A stretch of 12,344 nt of DNA. Origin: Deltaproteobacteria bacterium (GTDB lineage: Bacteria; Desulfobacterota_B; Binatia; UBA9968). Shown piece by piece: positions 6,545-12,344 of this stretch. A program made the translations under genes and the position numbers. Location of the stretch: contig VBKY01000174.1 in assembly GCA_005879255.1 (NCBI GenBank), positions 1 to 12,344 of the forward strand, given 5' to 3'. The notes under the pieces are model-generated. The model ran no database searches. It had not been told where the DNA came from and saw nothing but the letters and a program-made list of their open reading frames with translations. Each line of letters opens with the position of its first letter. The first letter of the stretch is position 1.

Positions 6545-7027
6545 CGTGATATGCGTTCGGTGGGCGGATGGACTGAAGCGGAAAAACAGAAGAAGCACCG
6601 CCCGCAAGGGATCGTCGACGCGCAATTCAGCATTCCTTTTACGGTTGCCGCGACTCTGGTAAACGGGCGGCTGTCTCTGGAAGAGTTTAACGATGCCAAT
6701 TTGCGCAACGAAAAAATTCTCGCTTTGGCCGGCCGGGTCACGCCGGTTCTCGATCGCGAGCTCGACAACTGGCCTCTCGACGTGAAACCGCAGATCGTTG
6801 AAATCGTCACGCGCAACGGCAAGTGTCTTCGCCAAAGGATCGACTATCCTAAGGGCAATCCGAAAAATCCCGTGACTTCCGCTGAGCTGGTGGAGAGTTT
6901 TCGTGTGATGGCCCGCTATTCGGCCCGGCCTTTGACGTATGGCAAGATCGATGAAGCGATCGACTTCATTCTTCACCTCGAAACCAAAAAAAAGGCTGCG
7001 ATGATGACAAGGTTCTTAGTCGCCTGA
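6545..7027 (+). pseudogene. MmgE/PrpD family protein, C-terminal remnant
   Basis: MmgE/PrpD proteins (2-methylcitrate dehydratase and relatives) are normally 450-480 aa; here only about 160 C-terminal residues remain, in a frame open from TTG 6500. Conserved features are RPQGIVDAQFSIPFTVAATL (the substrate-cavity segment), VNGRLSLEEFNDANLR, then PLDVKPQIVEIVTRNG, and YPKGNPKNPV followed by a closing helix pair ending at IDFILHLET. The all-helical N-terminal domain with the catalytic region is absent in every plus frame, so the product would be inactive. The C-terminus and stop look intact. The 5' junction, about 6515-6560, abuts an unrelated N-terminal fragment in another frame. A long minus-strand frame over the same bases is a shadow. 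Confidence 0.72.
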
Positions 7028-7087
7028 TAGTGTATCACCGCTCGGCGGGTCGGACCGATGGAACCGATTGATCTGTGGTCCGAGTCG

Positions 7088-7110
7088 CGGTCGGCAGCGA
7101 GGACCGACCG
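7088..7110. repeat. Perfect 7-bp stem-loop after the MmgE/PrpD remnant
   Basis: CGGTCGG (7088-7094) pairs with CCGACCG (7104-7110) over a 9-nt loop. On the plus strand it is followed by AGTAAAAAATG rather than a T-run, so it is not a good rho-independent terminator in that direction. It lies 61 nt after the stop of the remnant. Confidence 0.4.
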
Positions 7111-7177
7111 AGTAAAAAATGAAAATTTAGAATGTCCCTTTTCTTCCGCGGATTTAAAGTTGGAAATTCAGCAATAA

Positions 7178-7282
7178 ACGCCGGACCAAAAACCGCCGGT
7201 TCATCTCAACAAGGAGATCATGGAGCGCTATTGTCCGCAGCTCGCCAAGTATTATATGAAGGAAAAGCCAAAATTTGAGTGA
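7178..7282 (+). pseudogene. Orphan C-terminal tail overlapping the next start codon
   Basis: After a stop (TAA at 7175), a frame of 34 codons includes PPVHLNKEIMERYCPQLAKY and ends in KEKPKFE and TGA at 7280. Composition and the tight GTGA overlap with the downstream gene (GTG at 7279) look like the end of a real gene that was once translationally coupled to it. No start with a clear signal exists except ATG 7220 with AAGGAG three bases before it, which would give only 20 residues. I cannot name the family. Confidence 0.35.
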
Positions 7283-8286
7283 GCGTTGTGTTTGACCCTG
7301 TGCATCGTCTGACTATGGTACAAGTGTATTTACTAGCTTTATTTCTTACGATCCTCTTACCGTCCTCCTCGGCGTTTCCCGCGCAGCCGGCGCTGGAGGC
7401 AATTCTGCTCGGCTATCCGAGTCCTGCATTGACTGAGCTGCCTAATTATCTCGCGGTGAAAAAAAACTTCTATGCCGAAGAAGGCCTCGAAACTAAATTT
7501 ATCCGCGCGAGATCCAACATCCTGGTTGCGGCGTTGGTGAGCGGAAGCCTTGATTATATAACATCAATCACCAGCAGCATCGGCGGCATTATCGGAGGTG
7601 CCCAGGCCAAAATCGTTGCGGGAGTCATCAAGAATAATCCGGATTTTCTGATGGCGAGGCCTGAGATCGGTTCTATTCGCGACCTCAGGGGCAAGAAGCT
7701 CGCGGTGAGCGGTTTTGGCGGCGCTTCGCACCAGCGGATGTTGATCGTTCTTCGCAGCGCGGGTCTCGATCCTCAGAAAGATGTCAACATCATCTCGGTG
7801 GGAGATGCCGCGCTCAGAATGGATCAACTTCGTCTGGGCGCAATCGACGCGACCGTGTTAACCGCGCCGCATTGTTTTGTGGCTGAACGCGCCGGCTTTA
7901 AAAACCTGGGCTCTTCCAAGGACACCCTGCCACTTCCTGCGGTTGGATTGGTGACCCTCGAGCGCAAAATCAAGGAAAGGCCTGATCAGGTAAAGAAAGT
8001 CATTCGAACTGTCTTAAGAGGCATGAAATATCTCCGTGAGAACCGTGAGGAATCGGTACGGGTAGCGATCGAATGGCTGTCCATCGACCGAGACCTCGCC
8101 GAACGTTCCTACGATATTATGCTGCCGAACTATTCGTACGACGGGACGATCGCAATGGATGGTCTAAAAGCATCCATCGATCTAATCGCCGCCCGAAGCG
8201 CAGGAACGTCGCGCAAGATCTTTTCGCCTTCCGACATGATAGATTTTTCTATTTTGGAAGAGGCACGGCGGGAATTGTCACGGTAG
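7279..8286 (+). CDS. NMT1/SsuA-like ABC transporter substrate-binding protein
   Basis: This 335-aa protein has an N-terminal hydrophobic segment (VQVYLLALFLTILL, about 15-28) followed by PSSSAFPAQP, an export signal without a lipobox cysteine, so a soluble periplasmic protein is expected. The mature part has the type II binding-protein pattern of the NMT1/TauA/SsuA group: YLAVKKNFYAEEGLETKFI at the start of lobe 1, LVAALVSGSLDYI, then SIRDLRGKKLAVSGFGGASH at the hinge, and LRLGAIDATVLTAP in lobe 2. GTG 7279 overlaps the preceding stop as GTGA; the alternative ATG 7315 would remove the only positive charge before the hydrophobic core. No permease or ATPase follows. The two thiamine-diphosphate enzyme genes lie 376 nt downstream on the same strand. 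Such proteins bind sulfonates, pyrimidine precursors or aromatic acids; the ligand here is unknown. Confidence 0.85.
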   Translation: MSVVFDPVHRLTMVQVYLLALFLTILLPSSSAFPAQPALEAILLGYPSPALTELPNYLAVKKNFYAEEGLETKFIRARSNILVAALVSGSLDYITSITSSIGGIIGGAQAKIVAGVIKNNPDFLMARPEIGSIRDLRGKKLAVSGFGGASHQRMLIVLRSAGLDPQKDVNIISVGDAALRMDQLRLGAIDATVLTAPHCFVAERAGFKNLGSSKDTLPLPAVGLVTLERKIKERPDQVKKVIRTVLRGMKYLRENREESVRVAIEWLSIDRDLAERSYDIMLPNYSYDGTIAMDGLKASIDLIAARSAGTSRKIFSPSDMIDFSILEEARRELSR

Positions 8287-8662
8287 AGTTGGGGTCTGCC
8301 TGAGGGAACCGCATCGGTTGCGCCGCGGATTCGGTCCATGCGATTCGCGGGCTCACCACGTCCTACGATGCTCAAACGCACCAGGAGCGTATTCGCGGTG
8401 TCCTTCCGAGCCGCCAGCACAGAACAAATACGAACTCACCACGAAGCTCACGAACAAAGTTCGAAACTCGGAAATATAGATCCTTGGTGCGCTTCGTGAC
8501 CTTCGTGGTGAAAATTTGCGCTTCTACTTTGGTTGCAGGCTCTGGTCCGTCTCAGCGCCGGCATTTTTAATGTATCACGAGCCAGAGCTGCAGTTTCTTG
8601 ACGGGCTGACCGAGGCAGTGATATGGCTGCGCTACGCGCTAAGTAAATAACCGGAGACGCAC
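8287..8662. other. Spacer with an inverted-repeat element between binding protein and decarboxylase genes
   Basis: No gene is supported. A minus-strand frame of 96 codons (8420-8130) mostly overlaps the binding-protein gene and is read as a shadow. The middle contains the long inverted repeat listed separately. Further on, GCAGGCTCTGG near 8535 and CCAGAGCTGC near 8583 form a weaker, gapped inverted pair. The region should contain the decarboxylase promoter if that pair is not co-transcribed with the binding protein. Confidence 0.4.
8436..8511. repeat. 76-nt element with 19-bp inverted repeats
   Basis: The left arm TCACCACGAAGCTCACGAA (8436-8454) and the right arm TTCGTGACCTTCGTGGTGA (8493-8511) are complementary over 18 of 19 positions, around a 38-nt spacer with an internal TTCGAA. 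The arms contain CACGAAG-type short units. It could be a small non-autonomous mobile or REP-like element, or a strong hairpin attenuating transcription into the decarboxylase genes. There is no T-run after the right arm; AAAATTTG follows. Confidence 0.65.
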
Positions 8663-9178
8663 TTGAGCGATAAACAAAACGAAGCGACGGAACTGATCGT
8701 TGATCAGCTGGTGCGGAGCGGGATTAAACTTGTGGCCAGCCTTCCCGATGATTGGATCGCGCCGCTGATTCATGCCGTTGACAAGGACGACCGCTTTAAG
8801 CATGTGCCAGTCAATCGCGAGGAATCCGCGATGGGTCTGTGCTCGGGCGCGTACTTCGGCGGTATTCCTTCTCTCGCCATCATGGGGGCCTCCGGGTTGA
8901 TGACCTGCGTCTATGCGATCACAAAAATCAACTACAGCTACCACATCCCGGTTTTTATTTTCGCCACCCTGCGCGGCGTGATCGGCGATCCACGGCCCCA
9001 TCATGTTTCCAATGGTCTCTATCTAACCAAGCTGCTGGATTCGATCAGCCTGCCGTTCTTACTCGTGGAGGAAAGAAAGACCATCACTCGAATCCCCGAT
9101 GCTTTCAAACACTGCCAGGCGATGAACCGTCCCGAAGTGGTGATTTTTACCGAAGCCGTTTTGCGCGGTGAAGCCTGA
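8663..9178 (+). CDS. Thiamine-diphosphate decarboxylase, alpha (PYR-domain) subunit, sulfopyruvate/phosphonopyruvate decarboxylase-like
   Basis: The 171-aa product is a stand-alone ThDP-binding N-terminal (pyrimidine) domain, the size of ComD in archaeal sulfopyruvate decarboxylase. It has the cofactor-activating glutamate in VNREESAMGL (E53 or E54), followed by CSGAYFGGIPSLAIMGASGL, the domain's glycine-rich core, and IPVFIFATLRGVIGDPRPHH (108 onward). It lacks the pyrophosphate-binding motif, which is in the next gene. TTG 8663 is the start: GGAG ends six bases before it and no better codon is nearby. The beta-subunit gene begins 20 nt after its stop, so the two are co-transcribed and should form a heteromer with the active site at the interface. 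The likely reaction is non-oxidative decarboxylation of a 2-oxo acid; sulfopyruvate, phosphonopyruvate or another acid cannot be distinguished. Full-length fused homologues are common, so the split is informative. Confidence 0.85.
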   Translation: MSDKQNEATELIVDQLVRSGIKLVASLPDDWIAPLIHAVDKDDRFKHVPVNREESAMGLCSGAYFGGIPSLAIMGASGLMTCVYAITKINYSYHIPVFIFATLRGVIGDPRPHHVSNGLYLTKLLDSISLPFLLVEERKTITRIPDAFKHCQAMNRPEVVIFTEAVLRGEA

Positions 9179-9198
9179 CGGACAAGGATGTCCGGGAT

Positions 9199-9819
9199 AT
9201 GACGTTGGATCTAAGAGATTGCTTCAAGTATTTCGCCGGTCGCCAAGGGGACGCCGTTGTGATCACGTCCGCCGGCGTGACCTCCGGCACATGGTGGAGA
9301 ACGACGCACGACATGGACCAGGCTTTTTATCTCGGCGCCTCGATGAGCATGATTTCCATGTTCGGTGCCGGCATCGCGATGGGCGCGCCGAAGCTCCCGG
9401 TGTGGGTATTCATGGGCGATGGCGCGTTCGTGATGAATCCCGGCATGCTGATGGTCGAACGCGATCTCAATCTGCCTAACTTAAAACATTTCCTGGTTTC
9501 CAACCGCGTCTACAACGCGACCGGCGCGCTTCCCCTCGTCAACGTGAAGCGCAACGACTATGCAGGGATCGCAAAGGCCGTCGGCATCGAACGCGTCTTC
9601 GAGATCGACTCCCTCGAGGGACTGCACAGCCAGTTCGACAAAATCGTGTCTGAGCCCGGCCACACGTTCACGGTTCTCGAAGTCGAGCCGCTGCGGGAAA
9701 AGCCGGGCGGCGTCCCCATCGATGACGTCGAATCAAAATTTCGCTTCGGGCGCTATATCGAGAGAAAAGCGGGCATCAAGATTTTTCGTCACCCCGCCAC
9801 TGAACCGCTTCATCGCTAG
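9199..9819 (+). CDS. Thiamine-diphosphate decarboxylase, beta (PP-domain) subunit, sulfopyruvate/phosphonopyruvate decarboxylase-like
   Basis: This 206-aa protein is the pyrophosphate-binding half of a ThDP enzyme (ComE-like). The ThDP/Mg motif starts at GDG (73-75) in VFMGDGAFVMNPGML and is completed 27 residues later by SNRVYN (N102 onward). Upstream are SAGVTSGTWW and LGASMSMISMFGAGIAMGAP (about 46-64), the typical segment before the motif; after it come GIAKAVGIERVFEIDSLEGL and a tail with PLREKPGGVP. The ATG has AAGGA ten bases upstream, a moderate site, consistent with coupling to the alpha subunit. Residues 170-206 extend past the usual domain end, so they may be lineage-specific. The stop lies inside the 12-bp palindrome CGCTAGCTAGCG (9814-9825). 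It converges on the binding-protein gene at 9929. Confidence 0.87.
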   Translation: MTLDLRDCFKYFAGRQGDAVVITSAGVTSGTWWRTTHDMDQAFYLGASMSMISMFGAGIAMGAPKLPVWVFMGDGAFVMNPGMLMVERDLNLPNLKHFLVSNRVYNATGALPLVNVKRNDYAGIAKAVGIERVFEIDSLEGLHSQFDKIVSEPGHTFTVLEVEPLREKPGGVPIDDVESKFRFGRYIERKAGIKIFRHPATEPLHR

Positions 9820-9928
9820 CTAGCGTGCCAGCCACGGCTCGCCGTACCGCGCCGGCCCGGCTTTCGCAAAGCTCTTCCCAAAAGCGCAGCAAAAGTTCCG
9901 CGATTTCATTGGACACCGAGCTCCCACG

Positions 9929-10909
9929 TCATTTCTTCAGCTTGTCGATAATTCTTGTATCGTAAAACTGGTTTGGCGAAGCATCCTTTGCTGCCGGCAG
10001 GACTGTGCTCCCAAAGAAGCTGAGAATCTGCTCGAAGCCGCGATCAGTAAAGCTGAGATCCCTATTGAATCCAGCCTGTTTGGTAAAAAATTCGTAAGTC
10101 TTGTCCAACATCACAGGGTCGTTGTCTTTGGTATATTTAGCAACAACACTCTTCGATAACTGTGGATTGTCATACCACGCACTGATACCCCGTTGTACGG
10201 CGCGCAACAATCGCAGCCAGATTTCCGCTCTTTTTTCGACTTCGCTTTTTCTAATAACCAAGCCGATGTTTTGGTAAGGCAAATCGTACGTTTCAGCAAG
10301 CCTTGTAAATCCTTGGGCATCCGCTTTGAAACTCACAGGTGGGGTTAACGCGGATGCCGCGATCTGCTTGGATTGCAACGCGGACCACTGAATTGCCGAT
10401 CCGCCGAGTCGCAAGAGTTGAACGTCGCTTTCCGGTTTCAAACCGAGCTTGCTTAGAGCGGTTCTGACTCCGTAATCATTCGGCGATCCGATGCGATCTG
10501 CGCCCACCATCTTTCCCCGCAGCTGCTCCGCCGACTTGAACTCCTTCTGGGCATGGAAGGAAAAGATCATCTTGTTGAGAAGTCCGGCGATCATCGTGAT
10601 ATTTCCGCCCGCCAGCACCACCGGAACGATAGCGGGAGCGGAAATCTGCACAGCATCGACCTCGCCGGCTACAAGGGCGGCAATGGCAGCGTTCGATTGG
10701 ATGTACACGAGTTCGACTTCGACTCCTTCAGTCTGGAACGCGGAGGACGCTGCGGCCATCCACACTGGTGCCATGGCTCCGATGGGAGATACATAAGCAG
10801 TCCTAAGCTTAGCTGGCTTCTCTGCTGCCACGATGGGGGCTGGTGCGCGCAAAATCGCCAGTCCAAACGCCACAACCGCGAAAAGGATCCGGCCTTTTAT
10901 CGGAAGCAT
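9929..10909 (-). CDS. NMT1/THI5-like ABC transporter substrate-binding protein
   Basis: The 326-aa product begins with a clear signal peptide: MLPIKGR, hydrophobic ILFAVVAFGLAIL, and a PIVAAE cleavage region near 27-30, with no lipobox. The mature protein follows the NMT1 pattern: LRTAYVSPIGAMAPVWMAAA, FQTEGVEVELVYI, AALVAGEVDAVQIS, then the hinge SAEQLRGKMVGADRIGSPND and lobe 2 SKLGLKPESDVQLLRLGG. The ending DASPNQFYDTRIIDKLKK is like complete members of the family, so it looks full length. It follows the flavoprotein gene on the minus strand with only 3 nt (GTT) between TGA and ATG and no separate ribosome site, implying termination-reinitiation coupling. It is a different paralogue from the binding protein at 7279. 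Ligand unknown; the neighbouring flavoprotein suggests an unsaturated or reducible organic acid or a steroid-like compound (inference). Confidence 0.88.
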   Translation of the reverse strand: MLPIKGRILFAVVAFGLAILRAPAPIVAAEKPAKLRTAYVSPIGAMAPVWMAAASSAFQTEGVEVELVYIQSNAAIAALVAGEVDAVQISAPAIVPVVLAGGNITMIAGLLNKMIFSFHAQKEFKSAEQLRGKMVGADRIGSPNDYGVRTALSKLGLKPESDVQLLRLGGSAIQWSALQSKQIAASALTPPVSFKADAQGFTRLAETYDLPYQNIGLVIRKSEVEKRAEIWLRLLRAVQRGISAWYDNPQLSKSVVAKYTKDNDPVMLDKTYEFFTKQAGFNRDLSFTDRGFEQILSFFGSTVLPAAKDASPNQFYDTRIIDKLKK

Positions 10910-10912
10910 AAC

Positions 10913-12344
10913 TCAGCCCGTCTTCTTATCCCCAAGGAGTGCATGCTCGACGGCTATCCTTCCAAAGGTCATCCCACCGAGCAGCGTTAGACCTGCTTGA
11001 TAACCGGCCCCATACTCTGTCCGTACTCTCACGGTGCCGCCCGCGTATAAGTTGGCAATGGCATGTCCGCGTAAATGCATCACCCGTCCGTGAATGTCTG
11101 TATAAAGCCCTGCGGACGACGACTCCGTGGGCGTTAGTTCCACGCCATAAAACGGCGCCTTTGACAGTGGCCCCAAGTTGGGGTTGATCGGATGTTTAGT
11201 GTCGCCAACTTTCCGAATCCATAAAGATTGGCCCCGACCAAATTCCGGATCTAATCCGGCGCTAGCATTATCATTGAATTGGGCCACTGTTTGCTGGAGC
11301 TGCTGCGCGTCAATGGCCAATTGTTGTGCGAGATCCGCAAGCGACTCAGCTCGTTTGATCCAAGCCGGCAGCGGTCTTTCGGGCGGAATATTAGCGAACG
11401 GATAGCGCTCTCTGAATTGAGAATCAAATAGTAAAAAGAATGGTATGTTCGCATATCGATGTTTTTTAACCACATCAAATTCTCTGAGTTTTACGACAAA
11501 CTCTTGGAAGAATGCCTCGTTGCCGAATCGCTTGCCTTCAGAATTCACCACAATGGAATGAGGATAGGCTAGTTCTTGTATGCCAGCGGAGTGAAACTCA
11601 GGCTCACCTCCTGGGCGCGGGATCCAGTAGCCCACCATAGAACTCAAACTTGTCGGAATATTCCGGATAAACGCACCAAGTTCCCCTGCCAGGACGAGTC
11701 CATCACCCGTCTGAGTCGGCGGGTGGTGCGGAGCGGAATTAGGAAACGATTGATAAGCGCGAACGAACTCAGGGTTACATTCATAGCCGCCCGTGCCAAG
11801 AAAAATTCCGCAATCACCTTTTATCTGTTGCGCGCGATCTCCCTCTCTCACTTCAACACCAGCGATCCGGCCGTTCTCCAGCAGGAGCCGTGTCGCCGGC
11901 GATTGAGTCAAAAGGGTCACTCCTTTTTCTATACACTTGAGGAGCAACCATGCCACCAATCCTTGACCCGCTGCATAGACGGACGCCGCATGCTCGAGGT
12001 TTTCCGGAGCCCAGGAGTAACGATTCCCGAGCCCTCCCCATTTGATCGCATCAGACCAGGAAACACCTCCCGGCATGTACGGGCTTTCCAAAAGAGCGGG
12101 AGCGGAATCAGGCAGGGCTTTCTTTGGCAGAGGTATGACTTCGAGTGTTCGACCAAGGCCGAGTGAGCCTGGCGCGCCCGGAAAGTAATGGTCGGGAAGA
12201 CCCTCAATCATTCGAAAGGGAACGCCTAGTTGGGCGAATGCCTCAATCGTCGCGGCCGCCTCTTTTACGTACATGCGCATTTTTTCTTCTTCAGCAAATC
12301 CCCCCGAAAGAAAGCGCAGGTATTCGAGCCCTTGTTCATCAGAA
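10913..12344 (-). CDS. FAD-dependent fumarate reductase / 3-ketosteroid dehydrogenase-like flavoprotein, N-terminus outside the window
   Basis: The minus-strand frame is open to the right edge (first full codon at 12343); the ATG at 12280 is internal, because the 21 codons before it (SDEQGLEYLRFLSGGFAEEE) match the normal body of this family. About 476 residues are visible; the roughly 60-100 missing ones should carry the N-terminal GxGxxG dinucleotide fold. Present are the second FAD-contact strand GIFLGTGGYECNPEF (159-173 from the internal Met), the capping-domain segment HSIVVNSEGKRFGNEAFF (241-258) and the C-terminal flavin-binding run NLYAGGTVRVRTEYGAGYQA followed by GLTLLGGMTFGRIAVEHAL. 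The usual N-G-G-YPGAG of KstD-like proteins is here T-E-YGAGYQAG. The family catalyses transfer of hydride to or from C=C bonds. It is the first visible gene of an operon with the binding protein at 9929. Substrate class uncertain; no signal peptide or heme site can be assessed. Confidence 0.85.
   Translation of the reverse strand, partial: SDEQGLEYLRFLSGGFAEEEKMRMYVKEAAATIEAFAQLGVPFRMIEGLPDHYFPGAPGSLGLGRTLEVIPLPKKALPDSAPALLESPYMPGGVSWSDAIKWGGLGNRYSWAPENLEHAASVYAAGQGLVAWLLLKCIEKGVTLLTQSPATRLLLENGRIAGVEVREGDRAQQIKGDCGIFLGTGGYECNPEFVRAYQSFPNSAPHHPPTQTGDGLVLAGELGAFIRNIPTSLSSMVGYWIPRPGGEPEFHSAGIQELAYPHSIVVNSEGKRFGNEAFFQEFVVKLREFDVVKKHRYANIPFFLLFDSQFRERYPFANIPPERPLPAWIKRAESLADLAQQLAIDAQQLQQTVAQFNDNASAGLDPEFGRGQSLWIRKVGDTKHPINPNLGPLSKAPFYGVELTPTESSSAGLYTDIHGRVMHLRGHAIANLYAGGTVRVRTEYGAGYQAGLTLLGGMTFGRIAVEHALLGDKKTG

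Noticed and set aside
6443..6976. Minus-strand 177-codon frame opposite the MmgE/PrpD remnant
   Set aside because: The plus strand carries clear MmgE/PrpD motifs; the antisense translation is Arg-rich and featureless.
7088..7120. Rho-independent terminator after the MmgE/PrpD remnant
   Set aside because: The 7-bp stem is real, but an A-run rather than a T-run follows on the plus strand.
8130..8420. Minus-strand 96-codon frame across the end of the first binding protein
   Set aside because: Mostly antisense to the binding-protein C-terminus, with no ribosome site or family signature.
8436..8511. CRISPR-like repeat or attachment site
   Set aside because: Only two arms exist and they are inverted, with no spacer array and no integrase or cas gene nearby.
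9814..9825. Palindrome CGCTAGCTAGCG at the end of the decarboxylase beta gene as a regulatory site
   Set aside because: It is short, contains the stop codon and lies between convergent genes; chance is the simplest explanation.
10553..10990. Plus-strand 145-codon frame opposite the second binding protein
   Set aside because: His/Gly/Arg-rich shadow spanning the junction of two well-supported minus-strand genes.
11576..12166. Plus-strand 196-codon frame opposite the flavoprotein
   Set aside because: It is long but antisense to conserved FAD-protein sequence, Arg/Ser-rich and without a family match.
12280..12282. ATG 12280 as the true start of the flavoprotein
   Set aside because: The frame continues upstream to the window edge with family-like sequence, and the FAD-binding N-terminus would otherwise be missing.

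Overview
The window (about 55% GC by eye, no tRNA, rRNA or CRISPR seen) looks like chromosomal DNA from an uncultured soil or sediment bacterium. The mix of NMT1/THI5-like periplasmic binding proteins without their own permeases, a D-aminoacylase-type amidohydrolase, a PDC-lactonase-type amidohydrolase, an MmgE/PrpD remnant and a fumarate-reductase-like flavoprotein is typical of lineages binned as 'Deltaproteobacteria', Binatota, Rokubacteria or Tectomicrobia. That placement is inference from gene content; there is no marker gene.

Layout. The left edge (1-120, minus) carries the signal peptide of a secreted protein that runs off the window. A 294-nt divergent spacer with a REP-like double hairpin and a candidate sigma70 promoter leads to an intact D-aminoacylase-like amidohydrolase (415-2106, plus). 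It converges on an intact alpha/beta hydrolase (2174-2977, minus). An intact PDC-lactonase-like amidohydrolase follows (3592-4359, plus). A minus-strand pair encodes a secreted 133-aa protein and a two-helix membrane protein (5828 to 4860). Between these lie decayed pieces: the C-terminal tails of an NMT1-type binding protein (3224-3340) and of a LivK-type binding protein (4383-4607), an unassigned N-terminal piece (6378-6515), the C-terminal third of an MmgE/PrpD protein (about 6545-7027) and an orphan C-terminal tail (7178-7282). All five are on the plus strand.

The right third is dense again. A plus-strand group holds an NMT1/SsuA-like binding protein (7279-8286), then, after a 376-nt spacer containing a 19-bp inverted repeat, the two halves of a thiamine-diphosphate decarboxylase related to sulfopyruvate/phosphonopyruvate decarboxylases (8663-9178 and 9199-9819). 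Facing it on the minus strand is a two-gene operon: a fumarate-reductase/KstD-like flavoprotein whose N-terminus lies outside the window (10913-12344), followed 3 nt later by a second NMT1-type binding protein (9929-10909).

How it may work together (inference): the region reads as a catabolic accessory island for small organic acids, amides and cyclic compounds. Each of the two right-hand modules couples a periplasmic binding protein to a cytoplasmic redox or decarboxylating enzyme, while three hydrolases handle amide, ester or lactone bonds. No permease or ATPase is present, so the binding proteins must use transporters encoded elsewhere or act otherwise. No substrate can be named from the sequence.
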